64,000 nucleotides of DNA, taken from the NCBI RefSeq assembly GCF_003946675.1, contig NZ_RHOT01000004.1:1-64000 (forward strand), given 5' to 3'. Numbering within the stretch: the first letter of the stretch is position 1; each line of letters begins with the position of its first letter. The notes under the pieces were generated by a model. It did no database searches and was not told the DNA's origin. It worked only from the letters and a program-made list of their open reading frames with translations. The translations under genes and the position numbers were made by a program. Below are positions 34,937 to 44,424 of the stretch, one piece after another. This stretch comes from Lapidilactobacillus gannanensis (GTDB lineage: Bacteria; Bacillota; Bacilli; Lactobacillales; Lactobacillaceae).

Positions 34937-35428
34937 ATGGAACAGTTTGAAAAGTATCATCCACTACTGACTGATCACTATACCTTAGACTGGTTAACTG
35001 TCACACCACTCAAAACAGTTAACCAAACTTTACCGCAGCTTTCAGCGAATTATCATTGGACTAGTTTCAGTCAAAGTGCTCACTACTTGAATCAAACCAT
35101 GCTGGCTGTCATGCGCAATCAGAAGCTAGTTTGGGGGATTACTCGGCGAACGAATCAAGCACTAGTAGGTGTGGCTAGTCTCACTGAATTTCACCAGCAA
35201 CAAGTTCATTTGCGTATTGCTTTACTATCAACCGATGAAGCCGTTGACGAAATTGCCTATGAAACGTTGACCTACTTAACAGCATTTGTTTTTGCAGAAT
35301 TGAATTTGAATCAAATCACTTTACAAACACCTTTTCCCAAATCGCATTTACTTCAAGAATTAGGTTATAGCTATCAACATAAAAGCGGTCGTTGGCAGAT
35401 TCAACGAGCCGTCAGCATTAACCGCTAA
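34937..35428 (+). CDS. GNAT-like acetyltransferase (tentative)
   Basis: A 163-residue protein with GNAT-type elements: an N-terminal TVTPLKTVNQ region, a beta-strand pair (VWGITRRTNQALVGVASLTEF, about 58-78), HLRIALLSTDEAVDEIAYETL (about 84-104) and a late EAGF-like LLQELGYSYQHKSGRWQI. The overall order matches RimL-type N-acetyltransferases, though the acetyl-CoA loop is weak. ATG 34937 is chosen for the GGGAGGG site seven bases upstream. The substrate is unknown. Confidence 0.65.
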   Translation: MEQFEKYHPLLTDHYTLDWLTVTPLKTVNQTLPQLSANYHWTSFSQSAHYLNQTMLAVMRNQKLVWGITRRTNQALVGVASLTEFHQQQVHLRIALLSTDEAVDEIAYETLTYLTAFVFAELNLNQITLQTPFPKSHLLQELGYSYQHKSGRWQIQRAVSINR

Positions 35429-35594
35429 CTGTGACGACGACTAGGCATGCGACGGCCGCAACCGTCATTTAGTCTTAATAGCTATCTAAATAAAGTTGTT
35501 CGTAAAGTAACACCGGGCCATTTAAAAAGTGGACTAGCGACAACTTACTTTTATTCGTGTTAAAATGATGACAACATGTTGCGAGAGGTGATTA

Positions 35595-36293
35595 ATGATG
35601 TTCTTCTATTTTGATCCAACTTTTATACTGGTAATTATCGGGATTATTATTACCGGGATTGCTTCAGCCAAAGTTAATGGTACTTTTCGGAAGTATGATC
35701 AAATCCAAAGCGAAAATCATTTATCTGGTGCGCAAGCTGCAGCTCAGATTTTGGCGGCTGAAGGGATTACCGATGTCACTATTCGCGAGGTTAGTGGTCA
35801 TTTGACTGATAATTACAATTCTGGGAATAAAACCTTGAGTTTATCTGAAGCAACTTATCAGTCAACTTCGGTGGCAGCCATCGGGGTCGCCGCCCATGAA
35901 GTAGGCCATGCCTTACAACATCATCAGGGCTATCTTCCCTTACGAATTCGTAGTGGGATTTTTCCATTGGTCAATATTGGCTCTACGATTTCTTTTCCAT
36001 TGATTATCGTCGGAATGTTGCTTAGTTGGAACCAGACCTTGATCAACATTGGTATTTGGTGTTTCGCGTTAGTGTTAATTTTTCAACTGGTCACATTGCC
36101 TGTTGAATTTAACGCTTCAGGACGCGCCTTACGGATTCTCAGCCAGGACGGCCTGCTAACGGCCAATGAAGTGCCTATGGTTCGCCAAGTACTGTCTGCA
36201 GCAGCCATGACTTATGTTGCTGCTGTATTATCCAGTTTGCTACAACTTTTGCGGCTAGTTATCTTGTTCGGCGGCAATCGCAATCGTGACTAA
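35595..36293 (+). CDS. YugP-like membrane zinc metallopeptidase
   Basis: A 232-residue membrane protein of the YugP/DUF-type neutral zinc metallopeptidase family. The HExxH motif is in GVAAHEVGHALQHHQG (about 93-108), and a further conserved Glu is in LPVEFNASGRAL (about 176-187). Membrane segments are at about 5-22, 115-160 (ISFPLIIVGMLLSW and IGIWCFALVLIFQLV) and 200-222. The full family length and order suggest an intact enzyme; physiological targets are not established. GAGAGGTG precedes the start. It is followed 61 bp later by cardiolipin synthase, same strand. Confidence 0.9.
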   Translation: MMFFYFDPTFILVIIGIIITGIASAKVNGTFRKYDQIQSENHLSGAQAAAQILAAEGITDVTIREVSGHLTDNYNSGNKTLSLSEATYQSTSVAAIGVAAHEVGHALQHHQGYLPLRIRSGIFPLVNIGSTISFPLIIVGMLLSWNQTLINIGIWCFALVLIFQLVTLPVEFNASGRALRILSQDGLLTANEVPMVRQVLSAAAMTYVAAVLSSLLQLLRLVILFGGNRNRD

Positions 36294-36354
36294 TCACTAG
36301 CTTTATGGGGCTCATGAAGCTAACTTCTATTACATCGGGGTTCTTTTAGGTAAA

Positions 36355-37827
36355 ATGAATTTAAGAATAATTACGTTGATCATTATTGGATTATTACTCA
36401 TTAACACGGTTATCGCGATCATCACCGTCTTTCACCGACCACGTAGCATCGCCGCAACTTTAGCTTGGTTGCTGGTGCTCATCTTGCTTCCTGGGGTCGG
36501 TTTTTTGGCGTATGCGTTTCTTGGCCGGGGAATTGCCCGCGAAAATATTTTCACGCTGAATCATCAGGATCATATTGGCTTAGCCCATTTAAAAGCACTT
36601 ATCTTAGCAGATGCTAGGGCCGCCAAGGATGGGCCGACCAATCCGACGGACACCACTCAAAAAGCAGCTGGTCTAATCGAATATTTCGACCGTGCTGAGG
36701 ATTCGCCACTCACACATCACAACCAAGTTCAATTATTTACGGATGGCAAAGAAAAGTTTGCCGCACTATTCAAGGATATTGCTGCGGCCAAACGCTTCGT
36801 CCATGTGGAGTACTACTCATTTTATAATGATGAAATTGGCAATGAATTTCTAAACTTACTGATTGAGAAAGCCAAGGATGGACTGGAAGTACGTCTCATT
36901 TATGATCCTTGGGGTTCACCTGGTGCAAGTCGGCGCTGGTTCAAACCTTTACAGAATGCTGGTGGTGAAGTTGTCCCCTTTATCACTTCCCGAGATTTAA
37001 TTCGAAAAACGCGACTGAATTATCATTTGCATCGCAAAATTGTGGTCATCGATGGGACAATTGGCTGGAGTGGCGGTTTTAACGTCGGCGACCAATACTT
37101 AGGTCGGAGTAAGAAATTCGGATATTGGCGCGATACCCATTTGCGAATTCAGGGAACTAGTGTGCTGGCACTACAAGAGCGCTTTATTATGGACTGGAAC
37201 GCTTCAATTGAGCATTATTCTCAGCGAATCTGGTTCAAGGAAGAGTATTTTCCCCATCCTAGTGAGCTTCACCAAGGACATACGCCTGTTCAAATTGTTT
37301 CTGATGGACCAGATAGTGAGGAGGATATTCTTAAGGGTGGCATGATGAAAATGCTGCTCACCGCTAAGAAATCAGTCTGGATTCAGACACCTTACCTGAT
37401 TCCTGACGACTCGATGATCAGTGCGCTAACTGTGGCCGCGCGCTCTGGTGTTGATTTGCGAATTATGATTCCTTGCATGCCGGACCATCCTTTTATTTAT
37501 CGTGCTACCCAATACTATGCCAACCTACTGACTTCCTTTGGCATTAAAATTTATATTTATCAAAATGGCTTCATTCATGCCAAAACAGCAATTTGCGATG
37601 ATCAATTTGCTTTTGTTGGCTCCATGAACCAGGACTTCCGTAGTTACTCGCTTAATTTCGAATGTAATACCTACTTGTATGATGCGAAAATCACCAGTGA
37701 TCTAAAACAGATATTCCGTGATGACTTGCAGAAATCGTATCTTTTAACACCAGAAATTATTGCGCGGCAGTCACATTGGTTACGATTCCGTCAGTACTTC
37801 TCAAGACTACTTTCACCAATCTTGTAG
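36355..37827 (+). CDS. cls: Cardiolipin synthase
   Basis: A 490-residue phospholipase-D-superfamily enzyme that condenses two phosphatidylglycerols into cardiolipin at the membrane. Two N-terminal membrane spans (about 4-24 and 34-56) precede two HKD motifs: HLHRKIVVIDG (about 225) and FIHAKTAICDD (about 405). GGFNVGDQYLG after the first and GSMNQDFRS after the second are family hallmarks. Full length. The ATG is preceded by a weak TTAGGT site. It ends just before intergenic element R2. Confidence 0.95.
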   Translation: MNLRIITLIIIGLLLINTVIAIITVFHRPRSIAATLAWLLVLILLPGVGFLAYAFLGRGIARENIFTLNHQDHIGLAHLKALILADARAAKDGPTNPTDTTQKAAGLIEYFDRAEDSPLTHHNQVQLFTDGKEKFAALFKDIAAAKRFVHVEYYSFYNDEIGNEFLNLLIEKAKDGLEVRLIYDPWGSPGASRRWFKPLQNAGGEVVPFITSRDLIRKTRLNYHLHRKIVVIDGTIGWSGGFNVGDQYLGRSKKFGYWRDTHLRIQGTSVLALQERFIMDWNASIEHYSQRIWFKEEYFPHPSELHQGHTPVQIVSDGPDSEEDILKGGMMKMLLTAKKSVWIQTPYLIPDDSMISALTVAARSGVDLRIMIPCMPDHPFIYRATQYYANLLTSFGIKIYIYQNGFIHAKTAICDDQFAFVGSMNQDFRSYSLNFECNTYLYDAKITSDLKQIFRDDLQKSYLLTPEIIARQSHWLRFRQYFSRLLSPIL

Positions 37828-37889
37828 TGGCTGATTTATTTAAAGCTGTGGTAGATTCCAGGCGAAATAACGGCTGGCTGGATGCGGAA

Positions 37890-38765
37890 CGTAAAATAGT
37901 GCCAAGTCTTCCCCAATTTGGAAAGGTGGTTGCTGGGTGATTTTGCGGACGCAATCAGCAGATTCAATCTAAAGTTGGTTTGGGGCAAAATAGCGGACAA
38001 CTCCGTTGCGGCCGGCGGGTTGTGGAACGGCGTGGCCGTCGATTTGAGCTTTTCTGCGAAAATCTCAAATACGAGGCTTATCCTAAGCGCTAAAGCGCCA
38101 AGGATAATTTCACACCTGACAACCCGGCGGCCTCCACTGCGTTTTGAGCTAATTTGGTCCACTTTAGATTTGATTGATCCTAAGTCAGTGCTGACAGGAC
38201 TAGTTGTCGATCGCCCAGCAACCACCAGATAAAACTAACAGAATTGAGCACCACTGTAAGAAAATCAGATTGCAGTGAACTACAAAGCCTGTGTGACAAT
38301 CTTTCGAGATAAAATTGGAAGATAGCATACAGGCTATTTTGGTCTAACTATTCAACTATTATTTGTGAGCGAATTGAGTTGATCAATTCTGCTAGAACTG
38401 CCTTAACCACTAACCACAGTAAAAGTCACAAACTCAACTCCAGACGGAATGGAGGGATCTTGTCGTCAGCCGCCAAATTATTGTTAGTGCTTTAGCACTT
38501 ACAATAAGACCTGTATTGATGACAATTTGGTTTTTAATTGGCATCAATCAGTGTCGGCCGCGTTCCACGACAAGCAGCCCGCAATGCAGTCAGCACCAAT
38601 TCTGTTTTAATAACTTTACCAGGTCTTAGTATCTTGAGCTTGGGTCTGTAATTGGCTTAAATCGATGTCGGCCTCGTTCCACAACCCGCAGCCCGGAATG
38701 CAGTCAGAACCAATTCCGTTTCAAAAACTTCACCAGATTTTAGTGTCTTTGAACTTTGGCTTGAA
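37890..38765 (+). repeat. Large intergenic hairpin element, copy R2
   Basis: Same order as R1: AGTCTTCCCCAATTTGG, GGTGGTTGCTGGG arm, inner hairpins, the complementary arm CGCCCAGCAACCACC (about 38213-38228), a 50-bp central hairpin (38286-38335), then CCAGACGGAATGGAGG and two tail modules. Between the arms it carries extra nested pairing (CAATCTAAAGTTGG near 37970 with CCACTTTAGATTTG near 38160) shared with R4. It lies between convergent cls and the next gene. Confidence 0.9.
38286..38335. terminator. Central 50-bp hairpin of R2
   Basis: AGCCTGTGTGACAATCTTTC pairs imperfectly with GGAAGATAGCATACAGGCT, followed by ATTTTGG. Same place in the element as in R1. Confidence 0.65.
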
Positions 38766-38883
38766 ATAAACTCAAGTCATCATGGTTCCCATATATCTTT
38801 GAAACAAACAAGCCAACAAAAAAACGCTGGTAGTCACTTCGCCAAAATGACGTTGTACTACTCAGCGAGCTTTTATAAAGCAA

Positions 38884-39348
38884 CTATTCAATCCGATCAA
38901 TTTCAATTTTAACAGAATCTGGCAACAATTGGGCCAAGGCCTTCATTAAGACCTCTAAATGTTGATTGAAGTTCATTTGGATTTGTTGACGTTCATTAAT
39001 CACAAACAAAACAATCACCCGACTCTTCCCATTAGGCAACGTGACTGGGACCATTTTCAATGCGGTAATGCTTGAATAGTCAATAACTCGAGAAAATAAA
39101 CCATTCGTGACTAAGCGTTTGCCACCGATTCCGCCAACGCCATCCATAATATTTAACGTAAAGAAGGCCGCCATTAAAATAATAAACGGCCAATTCATTG
39201 TGGGTACACTTAGCGCCCACGATCCAATTAAAATACTAAAAATCACAGGGGTGTACTTATATCGAGCACGAATAACAATTTGCGATTGCCAGTAGATTCC
39301 AAATGCCATACTACCTAATAAGGCAGCAATTAGAATGTACATTAACAT
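38884..39348 (-). CDS. Membrane protein with PH-like C-terminal domain (hypothetical)
   Basis: A 154-residue protein with about three membrane segments in the first 75 residues (MYILIAALLGSMAFGIYW, YTPVIFSILIGSWALSV, WPFIILMAAFFTLNIM). A soluble region follows (GLFSRVIDYSSITALKMVPV ... QQIQMNFNQHLEVLMKALAQLL) with a strand-helix pattern like bacterial PH domains. The function is not recognised. The ATG has GGAGGTG upstream. Divergent from the metal ATPase. Confidence 0.75.
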   Translation of the reverse strand: MLMYILIAALLGSMAFGIYWQSQIVIRARYKYTPVIFSILIGSWALSVPTMNWPFIILMAAFFTLNIMDGVGGIGGKRLVTNGLFSRVIDYSSITALKMVPVTLPNGKSRVIVLFVINERQQIQMNFNQHLEVLMKALAQLLPDSVKIEIDRIE

Positions 39349-39542
39349 AGTGCAACACCTCCATTACTGGTACTAATTTTACACTTATCCGCCTAAAATA
39401 ACACCATCTGAGGTCTGAATTCTCAGTAATTAGTAGAATTGCTAGTCCGGTTATCTGTCTTAAGTCAGCAAACTTTCTAAATCAGGTAGCGCATGTTAGA
39501 ATAAGCATAGCTAGGTAGTTTTGATTATTTTTTTCTTATTAT

Positions 39543-39581
39543 TTTTTTTAATTATAATCAGCTTAATTATAATTAAAAAAA
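39543..39581. repeat. 16-bp perfect AT-only inverted repeat
   Basis: Arms TTTTTTTAATTATAAT and its complement around the loop CAGCTTA. It lies in the divergent region between the membrane protein and the metal ATPase, where a terminator is not expected. It could be an operator for a metal or peroxide regulator, since the arms contain TTATAAT-like words. Inference only. Confidence 0.45.
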
Positions 39582-39703
39582 GTTATGCTTGCTTATTCCC
39601 TAATGATTTTTAATTATCAATCACATAAAACGCCGTCAATAAAACAATCTTCTTAAAACAGAGATAATAGATTATACTCAATCTAATTTTATATTAATTA
39701 TAA

Positions 39704-39753
39704 TTTACTTTTTTTTAGGACTATGTTATACTTTCCTCGAATGAAATCATTCG
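39704..39753 (+). promoter_or_regulatory. Promoter and overlapping palindrome for the metal ATPase
   Basis: TTTACT (39704-39709), a 17-bp spacer and TATACT (39727-39732) form a good promoter. The palindrome CGAATG-AAAT-CATTCG (39738-39753) covers the expected start of transcription, where a repressor would block initiation. A T-run follows the palindrome. Confidence 0.6.
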
Positions 39754-39784
39754 GGTTTTTTATTTTGGCATTCATTGTAAGTCA

Positions 39785-39812
39785 ATGACAATTCAGTTGT
39801 CGTAATTGTCAT
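39785..39812 (+). promoter_or_regulatory. Inverted repeat in the ATPase leader
   Basis: Arms ATGACAATT and AATTGTCAT with a 10-bp centre lie just before the ribosome site (GGAGGT at 39824). A TCATTG/CAATGA pair overlaps its left side. It may be a second operator or an RNA hairpin limiting access to the ribosome site. Confidence 0.4.
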
Positions 39813-39836
39813 AGTAATTAATTGGAGGTAAGCAAA

Positions 39837-41678
39837 ATGGCGCATCGGAAGAAATTTATTGCAGTTTTAGCCATTGGTGTCATTGCGTTAGTTTTAAGGT
39901 TTGGGTTTAATTTAGGTTTAGCAGCACAAATTATTGTGACTGTTACTGGGGCATTGTTAGCATTATCCATGTTCGTCGAGATGATCAAAACATTACGTTC
40001 TGGTAAATATGGCGTGGATCTGCTGGCAATCATGTCAATTGCCGCCACTTTAATTGTTGGCGAGTATTGGGCCAGCTTGATGATTCTAGTCATGCTAACT
40101 GGTGGCGACTCTTTGGAAGACTACGCTGCTAACAAGGCCGGTGCTGATCTCAAGAACTTATTAAATAATTCACCACAAATTGCCCATATTAAAATTGATA
40201 ATAAATTAGTCGACCGCAAAATCGACGAAGTAAAAATAGATGAAACTGCAGTCATCAAACCTGGCGAATCTGTCCCTGTAGATGGGATCGTGATTGCAGG
40301 TGAAGGTAACTTTGATGAGTCATCAATGACTGGTGAGTCACGGCCGGTTGCGAAGAAAATTGGTAGTGAGTTGCTTTCCGGGACTGTCAACGGCGATACG
40401 GTGATCACCATGCGGGTCACTAGAACGGCAACTGATTCTCAGTACCAGACAATTGTTAAATTAGTCAAAGAATCGGCCGATAAACCAGCACATTTTGTGC
40501 GGATGGCTGATCGTTATGCCGTGCCTTTTACAATTATTTCTTTGTTGATTGCTGGAATTGCTTGGATTGCCTCTGGTGACCCTCACCGTTTCGCTGAAGT
40601 ATTGGTTGTTGCTTCTCCTTGTCCATTAATTTTGGCTGCACCGATTGCGTTGGTCTCAGGTATGGGACGCTCAAGTCGGAATAGCATTATTATTAAGTCC
40701 GGTACCTCCATTGAAAAAATGGCCCAAGCAAAAAGTATTTTCTTCGACAAAACTGGGACAATCACTACCGGTCATTTAAATGTTATTAGCGTACATCCTG
40801 CAACTAATATTAGTGAAACTGAGCTTATTCAAGCACTGGGTAATTTGGAAATTAACTCCGCACATATTTTTGCACGAGCAATTATCCGCTACGTAAATGA
40901 CTTACCTGATTTCAAACATGAAACTGTGACTAACTTTAGTGAAACTAACGGTCAAGGTGTGAGTGGTACTTATCATGATGAAATCGTTAAAGCTGGTCGT
41001 CGAAATTTTATTGCTGTTGATGATGCTCCCCAGGTTGAGTTAAACGAAGGCGAATCAATTATTTATGTCGCGATTAATCAGAAATTTGCTGGTTATTTAA
41101 CCCTAGCCGATAAAACACGGACCGAAGCGCCAACGACTATGTCTGCCTTGCAGCATTTAGGTGTCACACACCTAGCCATGATTACTGGTGACAAGCAGGA
41201 AACTGCCGAACATATTGCTGAGCAAGTCGGAATTACTGATGTTCATGCAGAGTGCTTACCACAAGATAAAATCAATTTAGTCGTCAATACCCCTGCTGAG
41301 CAACGACCAGTCATGATGGTTGGTGACGGTGTCAATGATGCTCCAGCCTTGGCGGCCGCAGACGTCGGGATTGCGATGGGTGCTTCTGGTGCAAGTGCGG
41401 CTAGTGAATCTGCCGACGCCGTAATTTTAAAAGACGATTTATCAAAAGTCGAAACTGCGATTAAGATCTCGCGGGAAACAATGAATGTTGCCCGTCAATC
41501 TGTTTTAATCGGTATTTTCATCTGTGTGGCTTTAATGTTGATTGCCGCTTTCGGGGTTATTCCTGCATTATTTGGTGCGATGTTGCAGGAAGTTGTGGAC
41601 ACAACTTCAATTCTGTGGTCATTGCGGGCACGGAAGACTCGCGAAACCAAGCGTGTTTTGCAAGCCGAAACTGATTAA
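39837..41678 (+). CDS. P1B-type heavy-metal ATPase, P1B-4-like (SPC motif)
   Basis: A 613-residue metal-exporting P-type ATPase. It has no N-terminal metal-binding domain. The actuator motif is MTGESRPV (about 161-168), the membrane metal site is SPCPLIL (about 258), the phosphorylation motif is DKTGTITTGH (about 303), and the hinge is GDGVNDAPAL (about 497). SPC in place of CPC, together with the missing metal-binding domain, matches P1B-4 pumps (CoaT, PfeT/FrvA), which move iron, cobalt or related metals. The usual SEHPLA motif is NSAHIFARAI, lacking the Pro after the conserved His. ATG 39837 follows GGAGGT. The leader carries operator-like palindromes. The substrate is inferred. Confidence 0.9.
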   Translation: MAHRKKFIAVLAIGVIALVLRFGFNLGLAAQIIVTVTGALLALSMFVEMIKTLRSGKYGVDLLAIMSIAATLIVGEYWASLMILVMLTGGDSLEDYAANKAGADLKNLLNNSPQIAHIKIDNKLVDRKIDEVKIDETAVIKPGESVPVDGIVIAGEGNFDESSMTGESRPVAKKIGSELLSGTVNGDTVITMRVTRTATDSQYQTIVKLVKESADKPAHFVRMADRYAVPFTIISLLIAGIAWIASGDPHRFAEVLVVASPCPLILAAPIALVSGMGRSSRNSIIIKSGTSIEKMAQAKSIFFDKTGTITTGHLNVISVHPATNISETELIQALGNLEINSAHIFARAIIRYVNDLPDFKHETVTNFSETNGQGVSGTYHDEIVKAGRRNFIAVDDAPQVELNEGESIIYVAINQKFAGYLTLADKTRTEAPTTMSALQHLGVTHLAMITGDKQETAEHIAEQVGITDVHAECLPQDKINLVVNTPAEQRPVMMVGDGVNDAPALAAADVGIAMGASGASAASESADAVILKDDLSKVETAIKISRETMNVARQSVLIGIFICVALMLIAAFGVIPALFGAMLQEVVDTTSILWSLRARKTRETKRVLQAETD

Positions 41679-41695
41679 TAACAGTGCTGCTGTTG

Positions 41696-41893
41696 ATTGA
41701 AACCAATTACAGATTCAAGTTCAAAAGCGCTAAAACCTGGTGAAGTTTATGAAACTAAATTGATTCCGACTCCATTACGGGCTGCGGGTTGTGGAACGCG
41801 GCCGACACTGATTGATGCCAATTAAAAACCAAATTGTCATCAATACAGGTCTTATTGTAAGTGCTAAAGCACCAACAATAATTTGGCGGCTGG
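41696..41893 (-). repeat. Large intergenic hairpin element, partial copy R3
   Basis: Only the tail modules are present, in reverse orientation: the AAAGCGCTAAAACCTGGTGAAG and GGGCTGCGGGTTGTGGAACG blocks, and the hairpin TTATTG..AGTGC/GCACC..CAATAA at about 41849-41881. The same sequence occurs in R2 (38468-38590) reversed. Its left end abuts the metal ATPase gene. Its right end interrupts the coding sequence of the surface protein at about 41887-41895. Confidence 0.85.
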
Positions 41894-41962
41894 CCATCCC
41901 GATCAGTCGCCTGATCAAAGCCTTTTTGAGGGTCCCACGATTCACCAAGCTTTAAGGTTTGA
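41894..41962 (-). pseudogene. Cut-off 3' remainder of the LRR/Ig surface protein gene
   Basis: In the frame next to the upstream gene this stretch encodes HDQTLKLGESWDPQKGFDQA then TDRDGQP. It matches the start of the preceding Ig-like domain (HDSTIYVGEDWQAAANFDQA, VDHNGQP). So a second Ig-like repeat existed, is out of frame by one base, and is then replaced by R3. Confidence 0.8.
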
Positions 41963-43486
41963 TCATGCGCTTTGATTGGCCAGAACGGTAACATTCGCGA
42001 TTTGGCTAACACCATCATACTCATAAGTCACTGGATAAGTGCCGGGCCTAGTCGTGTCAACAGATCCTTTAACAGTCACCTGATCAAGTGCTAGTGGTTG
42101 GCCATTATGATCAACAGCTTGGTCAAAGTTAGCCGCAGCCTGCCAATCTTCACCAACATAAATTGTTGAGTCATGTACTTTTAATGCGGCCAAATCTTTC
42201 TGGTTCAAGTAAGGTTGGAATACTTGGAAAGTTGTATCATCAGCACTTTCACCAGCAATACTGGACATATAAAAATAATAGGGATTTTGAACGACCTTGG
42301 TTGGTAAATTAGGCAGTTCCGTGAAGCCGGGTGCCATTTGCTCGCGAAATTTTGAATAAACAACTTGACCATCAGTTACCGTTCCCTCGGCCCCTTTATA
42401 AAAATAGCGGGCAACATCTACCATAATTCGCACGGCGGTACCTGCCCCAGCAGGAATACTTGCCGTTGCAACTTGACCACCAGGAAGTTTGATTTGATCC
42501 ATTGGCATCTGGTAACGATCCACAGCCGGATCAATATAAGCAACTGGTAAAACTACAAATTGATTATGATATTCTAGTTGATCATAGCGCTTAGGATCTA
42601 AGCTTGACAGATCAGCAATCGAATTGTATTGAACATGAATTTCTTTAACGGCTGGTAACGCTGCAATTGGTGTGACATCCGTAATCCGATTACCGGTTAA
42701 TTCAATCACCTTTAATTTCGTTAAACCGGCTAGTGGTGATAAATCAGTAATATCACCCCGAATAGCATCATTAGCAGCATAATTTAAATCACCACTACGT
42801 AATTCCAAATGAGTCAAATTAGTAGCGTATTCTAAGCCCGCTAATGAATAAGAACTTTCACCATCAATGTAAGTATTTCGCAGTTCTTGATAAGCGCCAT
42901 CAGTTGGAAAACCGTCAAAGTTAGAAATTTTTGTTAAATATTGCAGGTCAGTTTGACTGATCTGACTTACATCAGTCCAGGTCTTACCAGCAGTATCGGC
43001 ATTTTGATTCAACCAGTAAAGCACAATTTTTTGTAGGGTTTTGTTAGGTAACCAAACATTAATATCTTGATTGGTCGCTTCGGCTAGCGGTAACTTGGTC
43101 GTAGCCCCGACCACAGCATCAGTCTTAGCCACTGCTGGTTGCGGGTCATCACTAGGATGGTCGCCCTCATCAATATTGGTTGCAAACATTTCTGGCGTGG
43201 CTGCCGCCGTTTCATCGTCATTCATTGTCGCAGTAGCTGCTGTTGTTATTGAATCATTTGCCAACGTTGAATCATTTAATTGCGCAACGCTTTGATCTGT
43301 TTGTTCATTGGTTACGGCTGGCCCAGTTGCCTGCGAACTTGAATGTTCTTGTGTAACTGTGGCAGTTGCTGAGTCATTTGCTGCAAATACCGTCGTTGCT
43401 TGCGCAAGTGCGGGATTCAGCGCTGAACTTAAAAGTATAGCAGCAACGCTTGTTGTCATCGCAGTGGCGAACTTCCGTTTTTTCAT
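41963..43486 (-). CDS. Secreted LRR/Ig-like surface protein, C-terminally truncated
   Basis: A 507-residue internalin-like protein. The signal peptide (MKKRKFATAMTTSVAAILLS, cleavage near ALAQA) is followed by a Thr/Ala/Asp-rich region (about 35-125). Leucine-rich repeats follow at about 195-285 (LAGLEYATNLTHLELRSGDL, LSPLAGLTKLKVIELTGNRI, IAALPAVKEIHVQYNSI). The C-terminal region ends in one bacterial Ig-like domain (about 435-507, GTYPVTYEYDGVSQIANVTV). No LPXTG, WxL or other anchor remains, because a frameshift and then element R3 cut the gene. The product, if made, is likely released. The start ATG follows GGGGG, and an extended -10 promoter lies at 43576. Confidence 0.85.
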   Translation of the reverse strand: MKKRKFATAMTTSVAAILLSSALNPALAQATTVFAANDSATATVTQEHSSSQATGPAVTNEQTDQSVAQLNDSTLANDSITTAATATMNDDETAAATPEMFATNIDEGDHPSDDPQPAVAKTDAVVGATTKLPLAEATNQDINVWLPNKTLQKIVLYWLNQNADTAGKTWTDVSQISQTDLQYLTKISNFDGFPTDGAYQELRNTYIDGESSYSLAGLEYATNLTHLELRSGDLNYAANDAIRGDITDLSPLAGLTKLKVIELTGNRITDVTPIAALPAVKEIHVQYNSIADLSSLDPKRYDQLEYHNQFVVLPVAYIDPAVDRYQMPMDQIKLPGGQVATASIPAGAGTAVRIMVDVARYFYKGAEGTVTDGQVVYSKFREQMAPGFTELPNLPTKVVQNPYYFYMSSIAGESADDTTFQVFQPYLNQKDLAALKVHDSTIYVGEDWQAAANFDQAVDHNGQPLALDQVTVKGSVDTTRPGTYPVTYEYDGVSQIANVTVLANQSA

Positions 43487-43575
43487 TTTTTATCCCCCAG
43501 CTAAAAGCTTGTCATATAATTCGGTTATTCACTTTAGTTAACCTGTCTATTTAGGTTCAATTAAAGTGTAAAAAA

Positions 43576-43604
43576 ATTATAGCAAATATTCTTTCAGTTT
43601 TCAG
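43576..43604 (-). promoter_or_regulatory. Extended -10 promoter of the LRR surface protein
   Basis: Minus strand TGCTATAAT (TATAAT at 43576-43581) with a weak CTGAAA -35 at 17 bp spacing, about 90 bp before the start. Confidence 0.65.
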
Positions 43605-44283
43605 GTATTTTTATTAATTTTTATGAATATTATTTCCCGACCGTCACTTTACCATTATGAATTATTTATCCTGAAATAATTTGGTAATAGCTAGCATTAT
43701 CTACATAGCGAATAATTTTATAATAAAAATACATTTAAAATCGTGCAGCAACTAATATTCATTCGAATGAATTCTTATCCAAAAATAATGACCGGAAAAA
43801 TCGTTACTCCCTGTATCCGCTAAATAACGGTCTTTAATCGTCTGTTACAATAATAACCTTACTAAAATGAACTTTTAGTGGTTTTAATTATGGTTCACTC
43901 CTAAAAATAAATCAGTTTGATACTGCCTGGCCCCAAATCTTCAGCCGGAAAAATAATCATTGATAATTTTTAGGCAAATTGCCGAAGATGGCACTTTCTG
44001 AAATTGCAGCTTATTATTTTAGGATTTTCAAGGATTGTCACGCCAGTTTTGCTGTCCCCAGAAATTTTATTTTCTAATATTAGGACTCAGCTTTGTCAAT
44101 CTCATTTAGCAGCTGAAACCTGTTTGCAAAAGGCAGTCAGTATTATTTTGCTGAAGGTCTTACGATCACATACCTACTTTTAAGAACAACAACTAAGACG
44201 CCATTTTCGGAAAAAGCACCGCCGCTGGTTTAAACTGGAATTTACTGTTGCTTATTTTTATACCGCGGTGCCAGAAGCATTGC
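43605..44283. other. Gene-free divergent intergenic region
   Basis: About 680 bp without a supported gene between divergent promoters. It is AT-rich, with no repeat shared with R1-R6 and no tRNA-like structure seen. It may be decayed coding sequence. Confidence 0.35.
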
Positions 44284-44311
44284 TTACAGGTAACTGAAAC
44301 TATGCTAAAAT
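44284..44311 (+). promoter_or_regulatory. Promoter of the coiled-coil protein gene
   Basis: TTACAG (44284-44289), 16 bp, then TGCTAAAAT (TAAAAT at 44306-44311): an extended -10. It lies about 110 bp before the start. Confidence 0.6.
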
Positions 44312-44424
44312 AGACTGTGTCTTGCTATTTTTATTAGACATTAATCGCGCTTAGAATTTAATTTAAACTAAGCAATTAGCCGTCATATTTCTCACAGAAC
44401 GATAATTAGGAAGTAGGTATTTTT

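Noticed and set aside
37836..38232. ORFs of about 100-130 codons inside R2 and similar ones in R4-R6
   Set aside because: They arise from stop-poor hairpin DNA, differ in frame between copies and lack ribosome sites. The conserved property is base pairing, not protein sequence.
39736..39765. Terminator at the ATPase promoter
   Set aside because: The palindrome with its T-run covers the predicted transcription start, so an operator explains its position better than a terminator.
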